64,000 bases of DNA, from positions 186,001 to 250,000 of the forward strand of contig JADLBL010000015.1 in the NCBI GenBank assembly GCA_020847735.1, read 5' to 3'. The DNA is from Candidatus Eisenbacteria bacterium. GTDB taxonomy: Bacteria > Eisenbacteria > RBG-16-71-46. Below, piece after piece: positions 19,780 to 27,785 of this stretch. Position 1 is the stretch's first letter. The number at the start of each line of letters is the position of its first letter. The notes under the pieces were generated by a model that was not told where the DNA came from, did not search any database, and saw nothing but the letters and a program-made list of their open reading frames with translations. Position numbers and translations under genes: made by a program.

Positions 19780-21099
19780 TCAGCGGCCCTCCCCGGCCGG
19801 CACGTACCACGAGACGCTGCGTCCCGAGTCGAGCAGCCATTTCCGGGCGACGCGTTGCACGTCCTCGGGCGTCAGGTTCTCGAGCGCCTCGATGCGCCTG
19901 CCGACGAGCGCCGGATCGTCGTGCTCGAACACCGCCTCGCCGATCGCCGCCGCGCGCGCGCGCACCGCCTGCGAACCGAACAGCGCATCGAGCACCAGCC
20001 GCGAGCGGAGCCGGGTGAACGGTTCCGCCGGCAGCGGCTCGCGGGCGAGCCGCCCGACCTCGTCGAGCATCACACGTTCGGCCGCGCTCGAGTCCGCGCC
20101 CGCATCCAGCGCCGCCGCCACCCAGAGCAGCGAGGCGTCACGGTAGGACTGCAGACCGCATTCGGTCGCGACCGCCACCTTCCATTCGCTCTCGAGCGCG
20201 CTCCGGTAGCGCGAGCTGTCCGCGCCGAGGGCCGCGGCCAGCAGCTCGAATGCCGGTGCGTCGGCGTCGCCCGATCCGGGCCCGCGCCAGCCCGCGAACG
20301 CGAGCCGCAGCGGTGTCTGCCCGGCCGTCCAGGCGCGCCGTTCGCCCGCCGGCGGCAGCGGCACCGGCGCGAACGGCGAAGCGGCTCCGCGTGGAATCGC
20401 CTCGAACAGGGTACGCACCGACGCGAGCGTGCCCGCGGGTTCGAACAGGCCGGTGATCGTGAGCACCGCACCGCCTGCGCCGTAGTGCGAGCGGCGCCAG
20501 GCCTCGACCGTCGCGGGGGTCAGGCGGCGCAGATCGTCCGCCTCGCCCCACGGCGAGCGGCCATAGGCGCCGTCGCCGAACGCCGTCGCCACGAGCCGGC
20601 TCAGGCCGCGCGCCATGGGCGTGGCCTCCGCGCGCAGCCGACGGTCGGCAAGCGCCTGCGCGCGCGAAGCGTCGAACGCCTTCGCGGACACGGCAAGGCC
20701 GCGCATGCGATCGGCCTCGAGGCGCAGCGCCAGCGTCAGCGCGCCGGCGGGAATCGTCTGCGAATAGCTGGCGGCGTCGGGAGTGTTCGAGTTGCCGAGC
20801 GTCGCCCCTTCGGCGCCAAGCAGCCGCACGTGCTCGCCGTCGGGAAAGTGCGCCGAGCCGCGGTACATGAGCCGCGAGACCAGCGAGGAGACGCCCGCCA
20901 TGCCCTTCGGTTCCCAGCGCGTACCGGCGGGGTACCAGACCGACACGTCCACCGCGGTCGCGAGCGAGTCGGGCGCAAGCACGACCCGCAGCCCGTTGCG
21001 CAGGGTCGTCACGCTGGGCCCTGCCCCGGCGTGCGACGGCGCGGGCGAAAGGGAAAGCAGCACCGCGCATGCGAGCGCGGGGAAACACAGGCGATTCAT
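19780..21099 (-). CDS. Exported M16-family-like protein lacking the zinc motif
   Basis: The product is 439 residues with a signal peptide (about 1-25) and a two-domain M16 fold (TTLRNGLRVVLAPDSLATAV, DVSVWYPAGTRWEPKGMAGV). At the HxxEH site the sequence reads VSSLVSRLMYRGS: S72, S75 and R76 replace His, Glu and His. The surrounding framework, including the Y/F-x-G-S after the motif, is kept. The protein is therefore most likely a non-catalytic M16 homologue. The ATG at 21099 follows AAAGGA and starts the signal sequence. The subtilisin gene ends 34 bases upstream and the second M16-like gene starts one base after this stop, so the four genes from asparaginase down form one operon. Confidence 0.8.
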   Translation of the reverse strand: MNRLCFPALACAVLLSLSPAPSHAGAGPSVTTLRNGLRVVLAPDSLATAVDVSVWYPAGTRWEPKGMAGVSSLVSRLMYRGSAHFPDGEHVRLLGAEGATLGNSNTPDAASYSQTIPAGALTLALRLEADRMRGLAVSAKAFDASRAQALADRRLRAEATPMARGLSRLVATAFGDGAYGRSPWGEADDLRRLTPATVEAWRRSHYGAGGAVLTITGLFEPAGTLASVRTLFEAIPRGAASPFAPVPLPPAGERRAWTAGQTPLRLAFAGWRGPGSGDADAPAFELLAAALGADSSRYRSALESEWKVAVATECGLQSYRDASLLWVAAALDAGADSSAAERVMLDEVGRLAREPLPAEPFTRLRSRLVLDALFGSQAVRARAAAIGEAVFEHDDPALVGRRIEALENLTPEDVQRVARKWLLDSGRSVSWYVPAGEGR

Positions 21100-21133
21100 C
21101 CCGGTCCGGTTCCTTTCGACGGGCGGCTGAGGA

Positions 21134-22984
21134 TCAGCGCAGGGAGACGATGCGCCGCGTGACGCGGCGGTCCCCGGCTTCGAACGCGAGGAAGTACAGC
21201 CCCGGGCCCAGGCGGCCGCGGCCGGTCTCACCGTTCCAGGTGACCGTCACCGGGGCGCCCGGCTGCAGCGCTCCGGACCACGGCGTGGCGACGACGCGAC
21301 CGCCGACGTCGTAGACGCGGATGCGCGCGGATCCCGCCGCCGCGTCGGAGGCCAGCGCGAACTGCAGTCCGATCGGCCAGCCGTCCGGGCGGACGGGGTT
21401 CTGGCCGGTCCACGTGAAGGCGATGCGCGTGCCCTCTCCGGGCACGTGCATCGTGTCGGGCACCCAGGCCAGCGCCGCGGCGCCGTTCGGGATGCCGTAA
21501 CCCAGCAGCGTGTCGGGGGCGTTCGCCTGCGACGCCGTCTCGCGCAGCGCGCGGATCACGAGCGGCGCGGGCCAGTTGGGCCGGGCCTGGATCAGGCACG
21601 CCGCCAGCCCCGCGATCAGCGGGCACGAAAACGACGTGCCGCTCAGGCGCGTGTACGTGCTGACCCCGCCGCTGGCGCTGGCGAGCAGCACGGACGATCC
21701 CTGGGCGGCAAGGTCGGGCTTGATGCGCCGGTCGGCGCTCGGTCCGCGCGAGGAGAAGCTCGAACGGGTGCCGGTGGAATCCACGGAGGCGATGCACAGC
21801 ACGCTGTCGCCGTTCGCGTCGCTCGGGCAGCTCAGCTTGCCGAGCTCGCCCATGTAGGCGCCGTCGTTGCCGGCGGAGTTGACGACCAGGATGCCCTTGC
21901 TCGCGGCGATCTCGGCGGCGCGCGTGACCAGTGAAGTGTGCCCGTCGCGCTGCTCGTAGGGGATGCCGTAGATGCCCCCGGCGCTGTCGGGGAATGACGT
22001 GTAACCGAGCGAGGAACTGATCACGTCGGCGCCGAGGCTGTCGGCCCATTCGGCACCCATCGCCCAGTTGACCATCTCGATCGGCTTCTCGCTGCTGCCG
22101 TTCTCGGTGCGCGCGAGCGCGAAGCGCGCGCCGAAGGCCGGACCGATGTAGCGGCCGGGCCTGTTGCCGCCGACGGCGCTCAGGGTCCACTCGCCGTGCG
22201 AGTGCGACGCGCCGGTGAGGTTCAGCGTGTCCTGCACGACGTCGTCGCCGTCCACGAAGTCACGCGTGCGGTTGCCCACGTCAATGTCGCGCGTCGCCTC
22301 GTGCTTGGTGAAGTAGTTGTAGCCCTCGTCCAGCATGCAGATCGTGACACCGGCTCCGGTGTATCCCGAGTCGTGCAACGCCGGCACGCCCAGCCGCGCG
22401 AGCTGCGTCGCGGTCTGTCCGTAGGCGACGAGTGCGGCGCCGGCCCTCAGGGCGTCCTCGTGCGAGGGGTCGCCGGCCGGCTCGTCCGCGGCTTGTGGAA
22501 GCGGCCTGCGGGGCGCGGCCAACTCGCCGGGAGTGACGCGCGCGACGAAGGGGAGCGACGCGAGCCGCCCCAGCGCGGCACCCGAAACCCGGACGGCGCA
22601 GCCGTTGAACCAGCGCGACTGTCCGTACGGCGCGAAGCCGCCGGCCTTGAGCTCCTCGATGTAGCGTCCCTCGATCGGCAGGTCGAGCCAGTCCACGAGC
22701 GGTTCGAGCCCGGCGCGTTCGCGTCGCCGGCGCGCCTCGGGCGTCAGGTTCGCCTCGGCCAGCGCCAGCTTCGCCGCCAGGTCGGCGGGCCCCGTCTCGC
22801 CCTTGTCCGTGAACTCGATCCACACCGGCTCGGGCTCGGAGCCGGCGATGAGCAGCGGCGCCAGCCGCGGATCGAGCTTCGCTCCCGGCGTCGCCGCAAG
22901 GGCCGGAGCGGCGAGGGCCGCGCAGGCGAGGGCGGCCGCCGCGGACGCGAGCAGTGACGCCAGTCGGGCACGCACGCGCTTCAT
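21134..22984 (-). CDS. Secreted subtilisin-like serine peptidase (S8) with C-terminal sorting-like domain
   Basis: The 616-residue protein has a signal peptide (about 1-31), a propeptide-like region (about 45-170), and an S8 catalytic domain with D219 in ICMLDEGYNYF, H263 in SHSHGEWTLS, oxyanion N373 in NSAGNDG and S451 in LSGTSFSCPLIAGL. The C-terminal 90 residues form a FlgD/T9SS-like beta domain (ARIRVYDVGGRVVATPWSGA, GLYFLAFEAGDRRVTRR). It should be exported and degrade protein outside the cytoplasm. The ATG overlaps the asparaginase stop (ATGA). A longer in-frame reading upstream is an artefact running through asparaginase. Confidence 0.92.
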   Translation of the reverse strand: MKRVRARLASLLASAAAALACAALAAPALAATPGAKLDPRLAPLLIAGSEPEPVWIEFTDKGETGPADLAAKLALAEANLTPEARRRRERAGLEPLVDWLDLPIEGRYIEELKAGGFAPYGQSRWFNGCAVRVSGAALGRLASLPFVARVTPGELAAPRRPLPQAADEPAGDPSHEDALRAGAALVAYGQTATQLARLGVPALHDSGYTGAGVTICMLDEGYNYFTKHEATRDIDVGNRTRDFVDGDDVVQDTLNLTGASHSHGEWTLSAVGGNRPGRYIGPAFGARFALARTENGSSEKPIEMVNWAMGAEWADSLGADVISSSLGYTSFPDSAGGIYGIPYEQRDGHTSLVTRAAEIAASKGILVVNSAGNDGAYMGELGKLSCPSDANGDSVLCIASVDSTGTRSSFSSRGPSADRRIKPDLAAQGSSVLLASASGGVSTYTRLSGTSFSCPLIAGLAACLIQARPNWPAPLVIRALRETASQANAPDTLLGYGIPNGAAALAWVPDTMHVPGEGTRIAFTWTGQNPVRPDGWPIGLQFALASDAAAGSARIRVYDVGGRVVATPWSGALQPGAPVTVTWNGETGRGRLGPGLYFLAFEAGDRRVTRRIVSLR

Positions 22985-23997
22985 GCGAGGGCGACCTCCC
23001 GCACGGACGGCTCGAGCCGTCCGACTTCGGCGCCGATCACGTTGCGCACGACCGGGCGGCGCTGCGGCGCCAGCGTCGCGAGTTCCGCCCCGTCCAGCGC
23101 GCCGAGACGCTCGAGCACCGCGACGGCGGTGGGCGCGAGCGCGCGTCCCGCGCCGTCCTCGCACTTGACCGCGACACCCGTCCCGCGATCGGTGAGGGCG
23201 AGGAGCATCAGGCCCTCGGCGCCGCCCTTGGCGACCACGCGCCCGCCCGTCGCCAGCATGAGCTGGGTGGCCGTGCGCCCGTCGCCCTCGACGGTGCGCG
23301 GGTGCGCGCCCATCGCGCGTGCGATGCGCGCGAGCGCGCGGGTGCGTGCCTCCGGCGCGTCCGCGCGTGCGGCGGCCAGCCGCGCGTAGCCACGGGCCAT
23401 GGACGGAAGCGGCAGCGCGAACACCGGCAGGTTGCAGCCGTCGGTACCCGACTCCATCGAGGCCGGCGAGATCTCGCAGACCTCGGCGATCACCTGCCGC
23501 AGCAACTGCTGCATCGGGTGCGCGGGCAGGTGGTAGCCCTCGATCGGCCAGCCCTCGGCGAGCGCCAGCGCGAGCATGCCCGCGTGCTTGCCGGAGCAGT
23601 TGTTGTAGAGCGCCGTGCGGGGCGCGCCGCCGCGAAGCAGATCGTCGCGCGAGCCGGCGTCCTCCGGGTCGTGATAACCGCAGGCCAGCGCCCCGGGACC
23701 GAGTCCGAGCTGCTCGAGGATGCCGGTGACGAGCTGGACGTGGTATCGGCTGCCCGTGTGCGAGGCGGCCATCACGGCGAGCTGCTCGTCGGTGAAACCC
23801 AGGCGTTCCGCGTGCCCGCGCTCTACGAGCGGCAGGAGCTGAAACGGCTTCGCCGAGGAGCGGAACATCGTGACGAGCCCGGCGTTCGGCGTGCCCGCGA
23901 GCAGCGTGCCCGAAGCGTCCACGGCGGCGCACTGCAGGTGGTGGCGCGACTCCACGGCGGAGCCCCGCCGCACCAGCACTTCGAGTTCGAATCGCAT
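22981..23997 (-). CDS. L-asparaginase, type II-like (Asparaginase_II family, PF06089)
   Basis: The 338-residue protein matches the PF06089 family (related to the Rhizobium etli thermolabile asparaginase): VTMFRSSAKPFQLLPLVERG, AASHTGSRYHVQLV, YNNCSGKHAGMLALA, and SGTDGCNLPVFALPL. The conserved S-S-A-K-P and C-S-G-K-H blocks carry the proposed active-site residues. The reaction is hydrolysis of L-asparagine to aspartate and ammonia. No signal peptide is seen, so it is probably cytoplasmic. The ATG at 23997 has GGAG upstream. It is the first gene of an operon with the subtilisin and two M16-like genes, an odd mix of one cytoplasmic enzyme and three exported proteins. Confidence 0.88.
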   Translation of the reverse strand: MRFELEVLVRRGSAVESRHHLQCAAVDASGTLLAGTPNAGLVTMFRSSAKPFQLLPLVERGHAERLGFTDEQLAVMAASHTGSRYHVQLVTGILEQLGLGPGALACGYHDPEDAGSRDDLLRGGAPRTALYNNCSGKHAGMLALALAEGWPIEGYHLPAHPMQQLLRQVIAEVCEISPASMESGTDGCNLPVFALPLPSMARGYARLAAARADAPEARTRALARIARAMGAHPRTVEGDGRTATQLMLATGGRVVAKGGAEGLMLLALTDRGTGVAVKCEDGAGRALAPTAVAVLERLGALDGAELATLAPQRRPVVRNVIGAEVGRLEPSVREVALA

Positions 23998-24084
23998 CTC
24001 ACTCCGGCCCACCAGGGTGTCGGAACCGGGGCGGAATGCCCCGGTGCGTCGGTCTCTCCGGTCATTGTGACACACGCCGGGACC

Positions 24085-24118
24085 GAAAATCGCGCCGCGT
24101 TTGCGAACGCGGCGCGAT
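24085..24118 (-). terminator. Intrinsic terminator of the secreted-protein operon
   Basis: A perfect 13-bp stem (24089-24101 with 24106-24118) with a 4-base loop is followed on the minus strand by TTTTCGG. It lies about 120 bases beyond the stop at 24238 and about 90 bases before the asparaginase start. Confidence 0.75.
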
Positions 24119-24237
24119 CGCGGTGCAAGAATCGTCAAACTCGTCGCGACACCGCCGCTCGCCGGCCGGCCGGAAAGAACCGCGCGAAGTCCCGGAAGGC
24201 TCGGGCCAACCCGGCTCCCCCCGCGCGGGCCCTTCCT

Positions 24238-25302
24238 TCAGCGGATCACGATCAGCTTGCTCTGGAACTGAAAGCTTGCGGACTCGACCCGGTAGATGTA
24301 GATGCCCGAGGCGACGTCCTTCTGGCGCTCCGAACGCAGGTCCCAGCGCTCGAAGTCTCGCACCGGGTCGTCGTGCTTGAGGGTCCGCACGAGGTCGCCG
24401 GCCACCGTGTAGATCTTGATCGTGGACTGCGCGGGCAGGTTGATGAAGTGCAACTCGCTCGCGTTCGGCTGGTCCCACGCCTCGTGGGCGTTGTAGGGAT
24501 TCGGCACCACCCGGACCTGCTCGAGATTGGCAGCCGGCCCGCCGGTCGGCTCGAGCGGACCCACGAGATTGCGCAGCTTGTTGTTCAGGTTGGGACAGGT
24601 GTTGCGATTCCCGTAGGTCCCGCAGCGCGCGAAGTTGTCGAGCGTGTCGGGGACGAACAGGTCCTCGTTGTCCGTGTCCGTCGTGTTCTTCTTTTCGTAG
24701 GTGATCGAGTACCACGTCCGGAAGCCGTCGTGCGGGCCCGGCGGGGCGATCAGCTTCATCACGGAGTCGCCCTGCGAGATGCAGCGGCCGTATTGGTCGA
24801 GCCTCCGGCAGACCTTCTCGAACCGACCCGTCGAGTCGGGATCCACGAACGTCGCGAGGCTGTCGCTGGCCTCGGCACCGCACGGGACGCAGCGGAACAT
24901 CCCGGTGGCCGAGTCCACGCGTGAGAACTTCCACGTCAGCAGCGTGTCGTTGAGCGAAAAGCGCCGCAGCAGTACGGCGCGCGTGCTGTCGGGCGAGTTG
25001 ACCATGCGGTAGATCCGGTAGCCGCCGAAGTCGGGCCTCGACTCCGCCGTGCGGTCCCGAAGCCAGCGCAGCGTCAGCGTGCGCGGCCGGAACACGAGGC
25101 TCTCGGCCAGCGGGGCCTGGAAGCCTCCCACGGGCACGAACGCGTAGATCAGGGTGCTGTCCCGCCAGGCACCCTGTTCCAACCACATCCGGATGGACGG
25201 AAACGTGCTCGGCTGCTGCGCTCGTCCCTCACCGGCCCCGGCCACGAGCACGAGGGCGGCGAGGGCAAGCGCACTCCAACGGATCCTTCCGGACCGGATC
25301 AT
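24238..25302 (-). CDS. Secreted protein with C-terminal FlgD/T9SS-like domain, function unknown
   Basis: The 354-residue protein starts with a signal peptide (about 1-29, cut near GRAQQP). The middle (about 60-250) reads like a fibronectin-type region (RPDFGGYRIYRMVNSPDSTR) with Cys-rich patches: MFRCVPCG at about 135, and two further cysteines near 165-175 and 230-245. The C-terminus (about 265-354) holds VRVVPNPYNAHEAWDQP, IKIYTVAGDLVRTLKHDDP and GIYIYRVES and ends in LIVIR, the pattern of exported proteins carrying a C-terminal sorting-like domain. No enzyme motif was found. It starts directly after the TAG of the lipoprotein gene, with no spacing, so it is the last gene of that operon. 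Confidence 0.7.
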   Translation of the reverse strand: MIRSGRIRWSALALAALVLVAGAGEGRAQQPSTFPSIRMWLEQGAWRDSTLIYAFVPVGGFQAPLAESLVFRPRTLTLRWLRDRTAESRPDFGGYRIYRMVNSPDSTRAVLLRRFSLNDTLLTWKFSRVDSATGMFRCVPCGAEASDSLATFVDPDSTGRFEKVCRRLDQYGRCISQGDSVMKLIAPPGPHDGFRTWYSITYEKKNTTDTDNEDLFVPDTLDNFARCGTYGNRNTCPNLNNKLRNLVGPLEPTGGPAANLEQVRVVPNPYNAHEAWDQPNASELHFINLPAQSTIKIYTVAGDLVRTLKHDDPVRDFERWDLRSERQKDVASGIYIYRVESASFQFQSKLIVIR

Positions 25303-27738
25303 CTAGCGACTCCCGCTCTTGCGGATGGGCAGTGCGTTGCCGCGGCGCGACGCCGCGGAAACCGGCTGCGCGCCGGCCGCGGTCGGCCGCAGGGCCGCCG
25401 GCGCCGGAGCGGACTTGGGCAGCTTCCAGACCTGCTGCAGGACGAAATCCGTCAGGGCCTGCACGTCCGCGCGCGCCCAGGTCCACAGGTCGAAACCCGT
25501 CTCCACGAACTCGGGTGCGTTGACGCCGTGGTAGTAGGTCATCGCGACGGGCCGCTGACCGGTGAAGGCCGTCGCCAGCGCGCCGCCCTGCAGCTCGTAC
25601 AGCGTATCGAGCACGGAAGCCTGGTTCTCGACCAGCGGACTCTGGTCAATGTCCTCGAAGATGCGGTTCTCGAGCGTCAGGTACTCGACCGCCGGGTTGA
25701 TCGCCGTGGAGTAGTAGCTCGCCGCGAATCCCGCACGCGTCGGGGGCAGCGTGTCCCCGAGCGCCAGGGCCCGGCGCCGCATGAACGCGGGGAGCAGGGC
25801 GTAGTTCGGCGCCGTGATCGTCCCGTTGAACTTCCAGCCCGGGTTCGTCCAGCCGCCGACCGCCGCGGCCGAGCGCCGCGGCAGCGTCACCGGCCGGCTG
25901 GCCACGAATTCGCTCTGCCAGTGCGCCGCGTCCCAGGACATCCGGCCCGGCACCAGCTCTCCGGCGCTCGCCGCGAACACGGTGTAGCCCGGCCCGTACT
26001 TCTGGTCGTTGTTGCGCGCGCCGGCCGCATTGTAGGGCAGCATCGTGCACGTCAGGCCGGTCCCTCCGGCGAGCCACACCTCGCCGCCGGCGAAGATGTA
26101 GGCCGCCAGCGTGTTCGACCGCCCGGTCGCGCTCATCCACCGGAGCGTCGAAATCGGGTCAATCACCGACTCGGGGGCGTAGGTCGTGATCGCACCGGTG
26201 ATGTCCGTCAGCCAGACGACGTGCTTGTACTTTCCGAGCAGGCTGAGCGGCACGCCCGCGCTCGCGATTTCGAACCCGCGCCGCGTGCCGAGCGTGTCGA
26301 ACGAGTAGCCGTTGAAGATGCCCGGCTTCGAGGTCGGAAGGGGCGGCAGAATGCCCTGGGGTCCGCGCCACGGAGCGCCGCCTCTCGCGTACAGGAACGT
26401 GTCCAGCTCGGCGGCCGCGGGCCAGGTCGTGTTTCCGTAGCTTCGCGGAACCCCGCTTGACAGGAACTGGTCCACCGCCAGGCGGGTGTCGTCCACGATC
26501 AGCAGCGACTTCTCGAACGTCGGGGTCACCACCGTGAAGTGGACGATCGCGAGGCTGAGCAGGCCGTTGTTGTCCTGTGCCTCGATGTAGAGGAAGTGAT
26601 CCTGGCCGCCCGGGAATGGTCCGATCGTGCACGAAGTCGTCAGGTTGCTCTTCCGGCTCCAGTGATACCAGTCCGTGGCCTCGTCCGTTCGTGGCGTCTC
26701 GTCGGAAATGTCGCCGTCGAGCCGCCAGCGATACCACTCGATCGCCGAGCCCTCGGGGGGCGCAGCGCCCCAGTTGAACGTGATCGGCTGGCCCGACGGC
26801 GCTTCGAGGTTGATCCAGACCAGCGGATCGGTGCTGACGCCGCCGGAGACGTACTGGTAGGCGAAGAACTCGTTCCAGACGGTGAACACCGGGCCGAGGG
26901 TGCCCGCGAACCCGGGCGTGAACTTGAGCATGTTCGACTCGAGCGAGAACTCCGGCGAGTAGGCCCCCGCCTCGTCGATGCCGATGACCACGAACAGGTG
27001 GGGGGCGTTCGGGGTGAGCTGCGTGTACTGGACGAACGTCGTGTCCCCACCCACCGAATCCCAGCCCGCGAAGTTGCGCGCCGCGTAGAACATCCGCAGC
27101 GAATCGGGATAGAGCTGGGCCTTCTGGAAGTCGTACTCGGTGTCGCCGATGCGGAACAGCCGGTACTTGTACTTGACGGGCTTCTGGGTGAAGACGCCGT
27201 CGTCGTCACGGCCCTGCCAGTTGATGCGCACGGCAGGGGTCACCAGGCGGGAGATGAACTTGTTCGGCGGCGGGTTGGTGATGAACACGACCGGAGCGAT
27301 CGTGTAGGAGTAGAAGGCCCGCGACTTCGGGGCCGAAATCGCGCCGGCGTTGTCGACCGCGCGGATGACGAACGTGTGGTAGTCGTTCGAGCGCCAGCCG
27401 CGCCTCGGATCGAAATACGCATTCGTCGCCCGGAAGAAGAGCTGCTGCTCGTTCTTCTGCGTGGACACCCACAGGGTGTCGGCGTCCGGCGTGGTGGGCG
27501 GATCAATGGCGTACTCGAACCGCTCCACCCGGCCATCCGGGTCGAAGCCCGACCAGTTCATCTTGTACGAGTACCAGGCCGTGTCCGCGCTGCTGACCGG
27601 CGCGGCCGTGAGATCGACGCTCGGGCGCTCGTTCGGGATCAGAAATTTCACGCCCGGCTTGTCACAGCCGAAGGTGGCGGCGGCGAGCAGGAATCCCGCG
27701 CACAACAGGGCGGCGCGGCCGAAGGAAAGGCGCTTCAT
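25303..27738 (-). CDS. Large lipoprotein with fibronectin-like repeats, function unknown
   Basis: The 811-residue product has a lipoprotein signal with the acylation Cys in ATFGCDKP (about residue 25), so it should be anchored in a membrane facing out. The N-terminal half contains beta-sandwich-like modules (YKMNWSGFDPDGRVERFEYA; YHTFVIRAVDNAGAISAP). From about 430 a Rossmann-like segment begins (FEKSLLIVDDTRLAVDQFL, YKHVVWLTDITGAI, AAYIFAGGEVWLAGG) without visible catalytic residues. The W-x-G-x-D-x-DG module is shared with the next upstream lipoprotein (27786-29795), so the two are probably paralogues. The ATG at 27738 follows GGGAGA; an upstream in-frame ATG is less likely. No function can be assigned. 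Confidence 0.7.
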   Translation of the reverse strand: MKRLSFGRAALLCAGFLLAAATFGCDKPGVKFLIPNERPSVDLTAAPVSSADTAWYSYKMNWSGFDPDGRVERFEYAIDPPTTPDADTLWVSTQKNEQQLFFRATNAYFDPRRGWRSNDYHTFVIRAVDNAGAISAPKSRAFYSYTIAPVVFITNPPPNKFISRLVTPAVRINWQGRDDDGVFTQKPVKYKYRLFRIGDTEYDFQKAQLYPDSLRMFYAARNFAGWDSVGGDTTFVQYTQLTPNAPHLFVVIGIDEAGAYSPEFSLESNMLKFTPGFAGTLGPVFTVWNEFFAYQYVSGGVSTDPLVWINLEAPSGQPITFNWGAAPPEGSAIEWYRWRLDGDISDETPRTDEATDWYHWSRKSNLTTSCTIGPFPGGQDHFLYIEAQDNNGLLSLAIVHFTVVTPTFEKSLLIVDDTRLAVDQFLSSGVPRSYGNTTWPAAAELDTFLYARGGAPWRGPQGILPPLPTSKPGIFNGYSFDTLGTRRGFEIASAGVPLSLLGKYKHVVWLTDITGAITTYAPESVIDPISTLRWMSATGRSNTLAAYIFAGGEVWLAGGTGLTCTMLPYNAAGARNNDQKYGPGYTVFAASAGELVPGRMSWDAAHWQSEFVASRPVTLPRRSAAAVGGWTNPGWKFNGTITAPNYALLPAFMRRRALALGDTLPPTRAGFAASYYSTAINPAVEYLTLENRIFEDIDQSPLVENQASVLDTLYELQGGALATAFTGQRPVAMTYYHGVNAPEFVETGFDLWTWARADVQALTDFVLQQVWKLPKSAPAPAALRPTAAGAQPVSAASRRGNALPIRKSGSR

Positions 27739-27785
27739 GACTGCATTCTCCCGTGTGCAACCAGCGGTGACCCCGGTCGTTGGGT

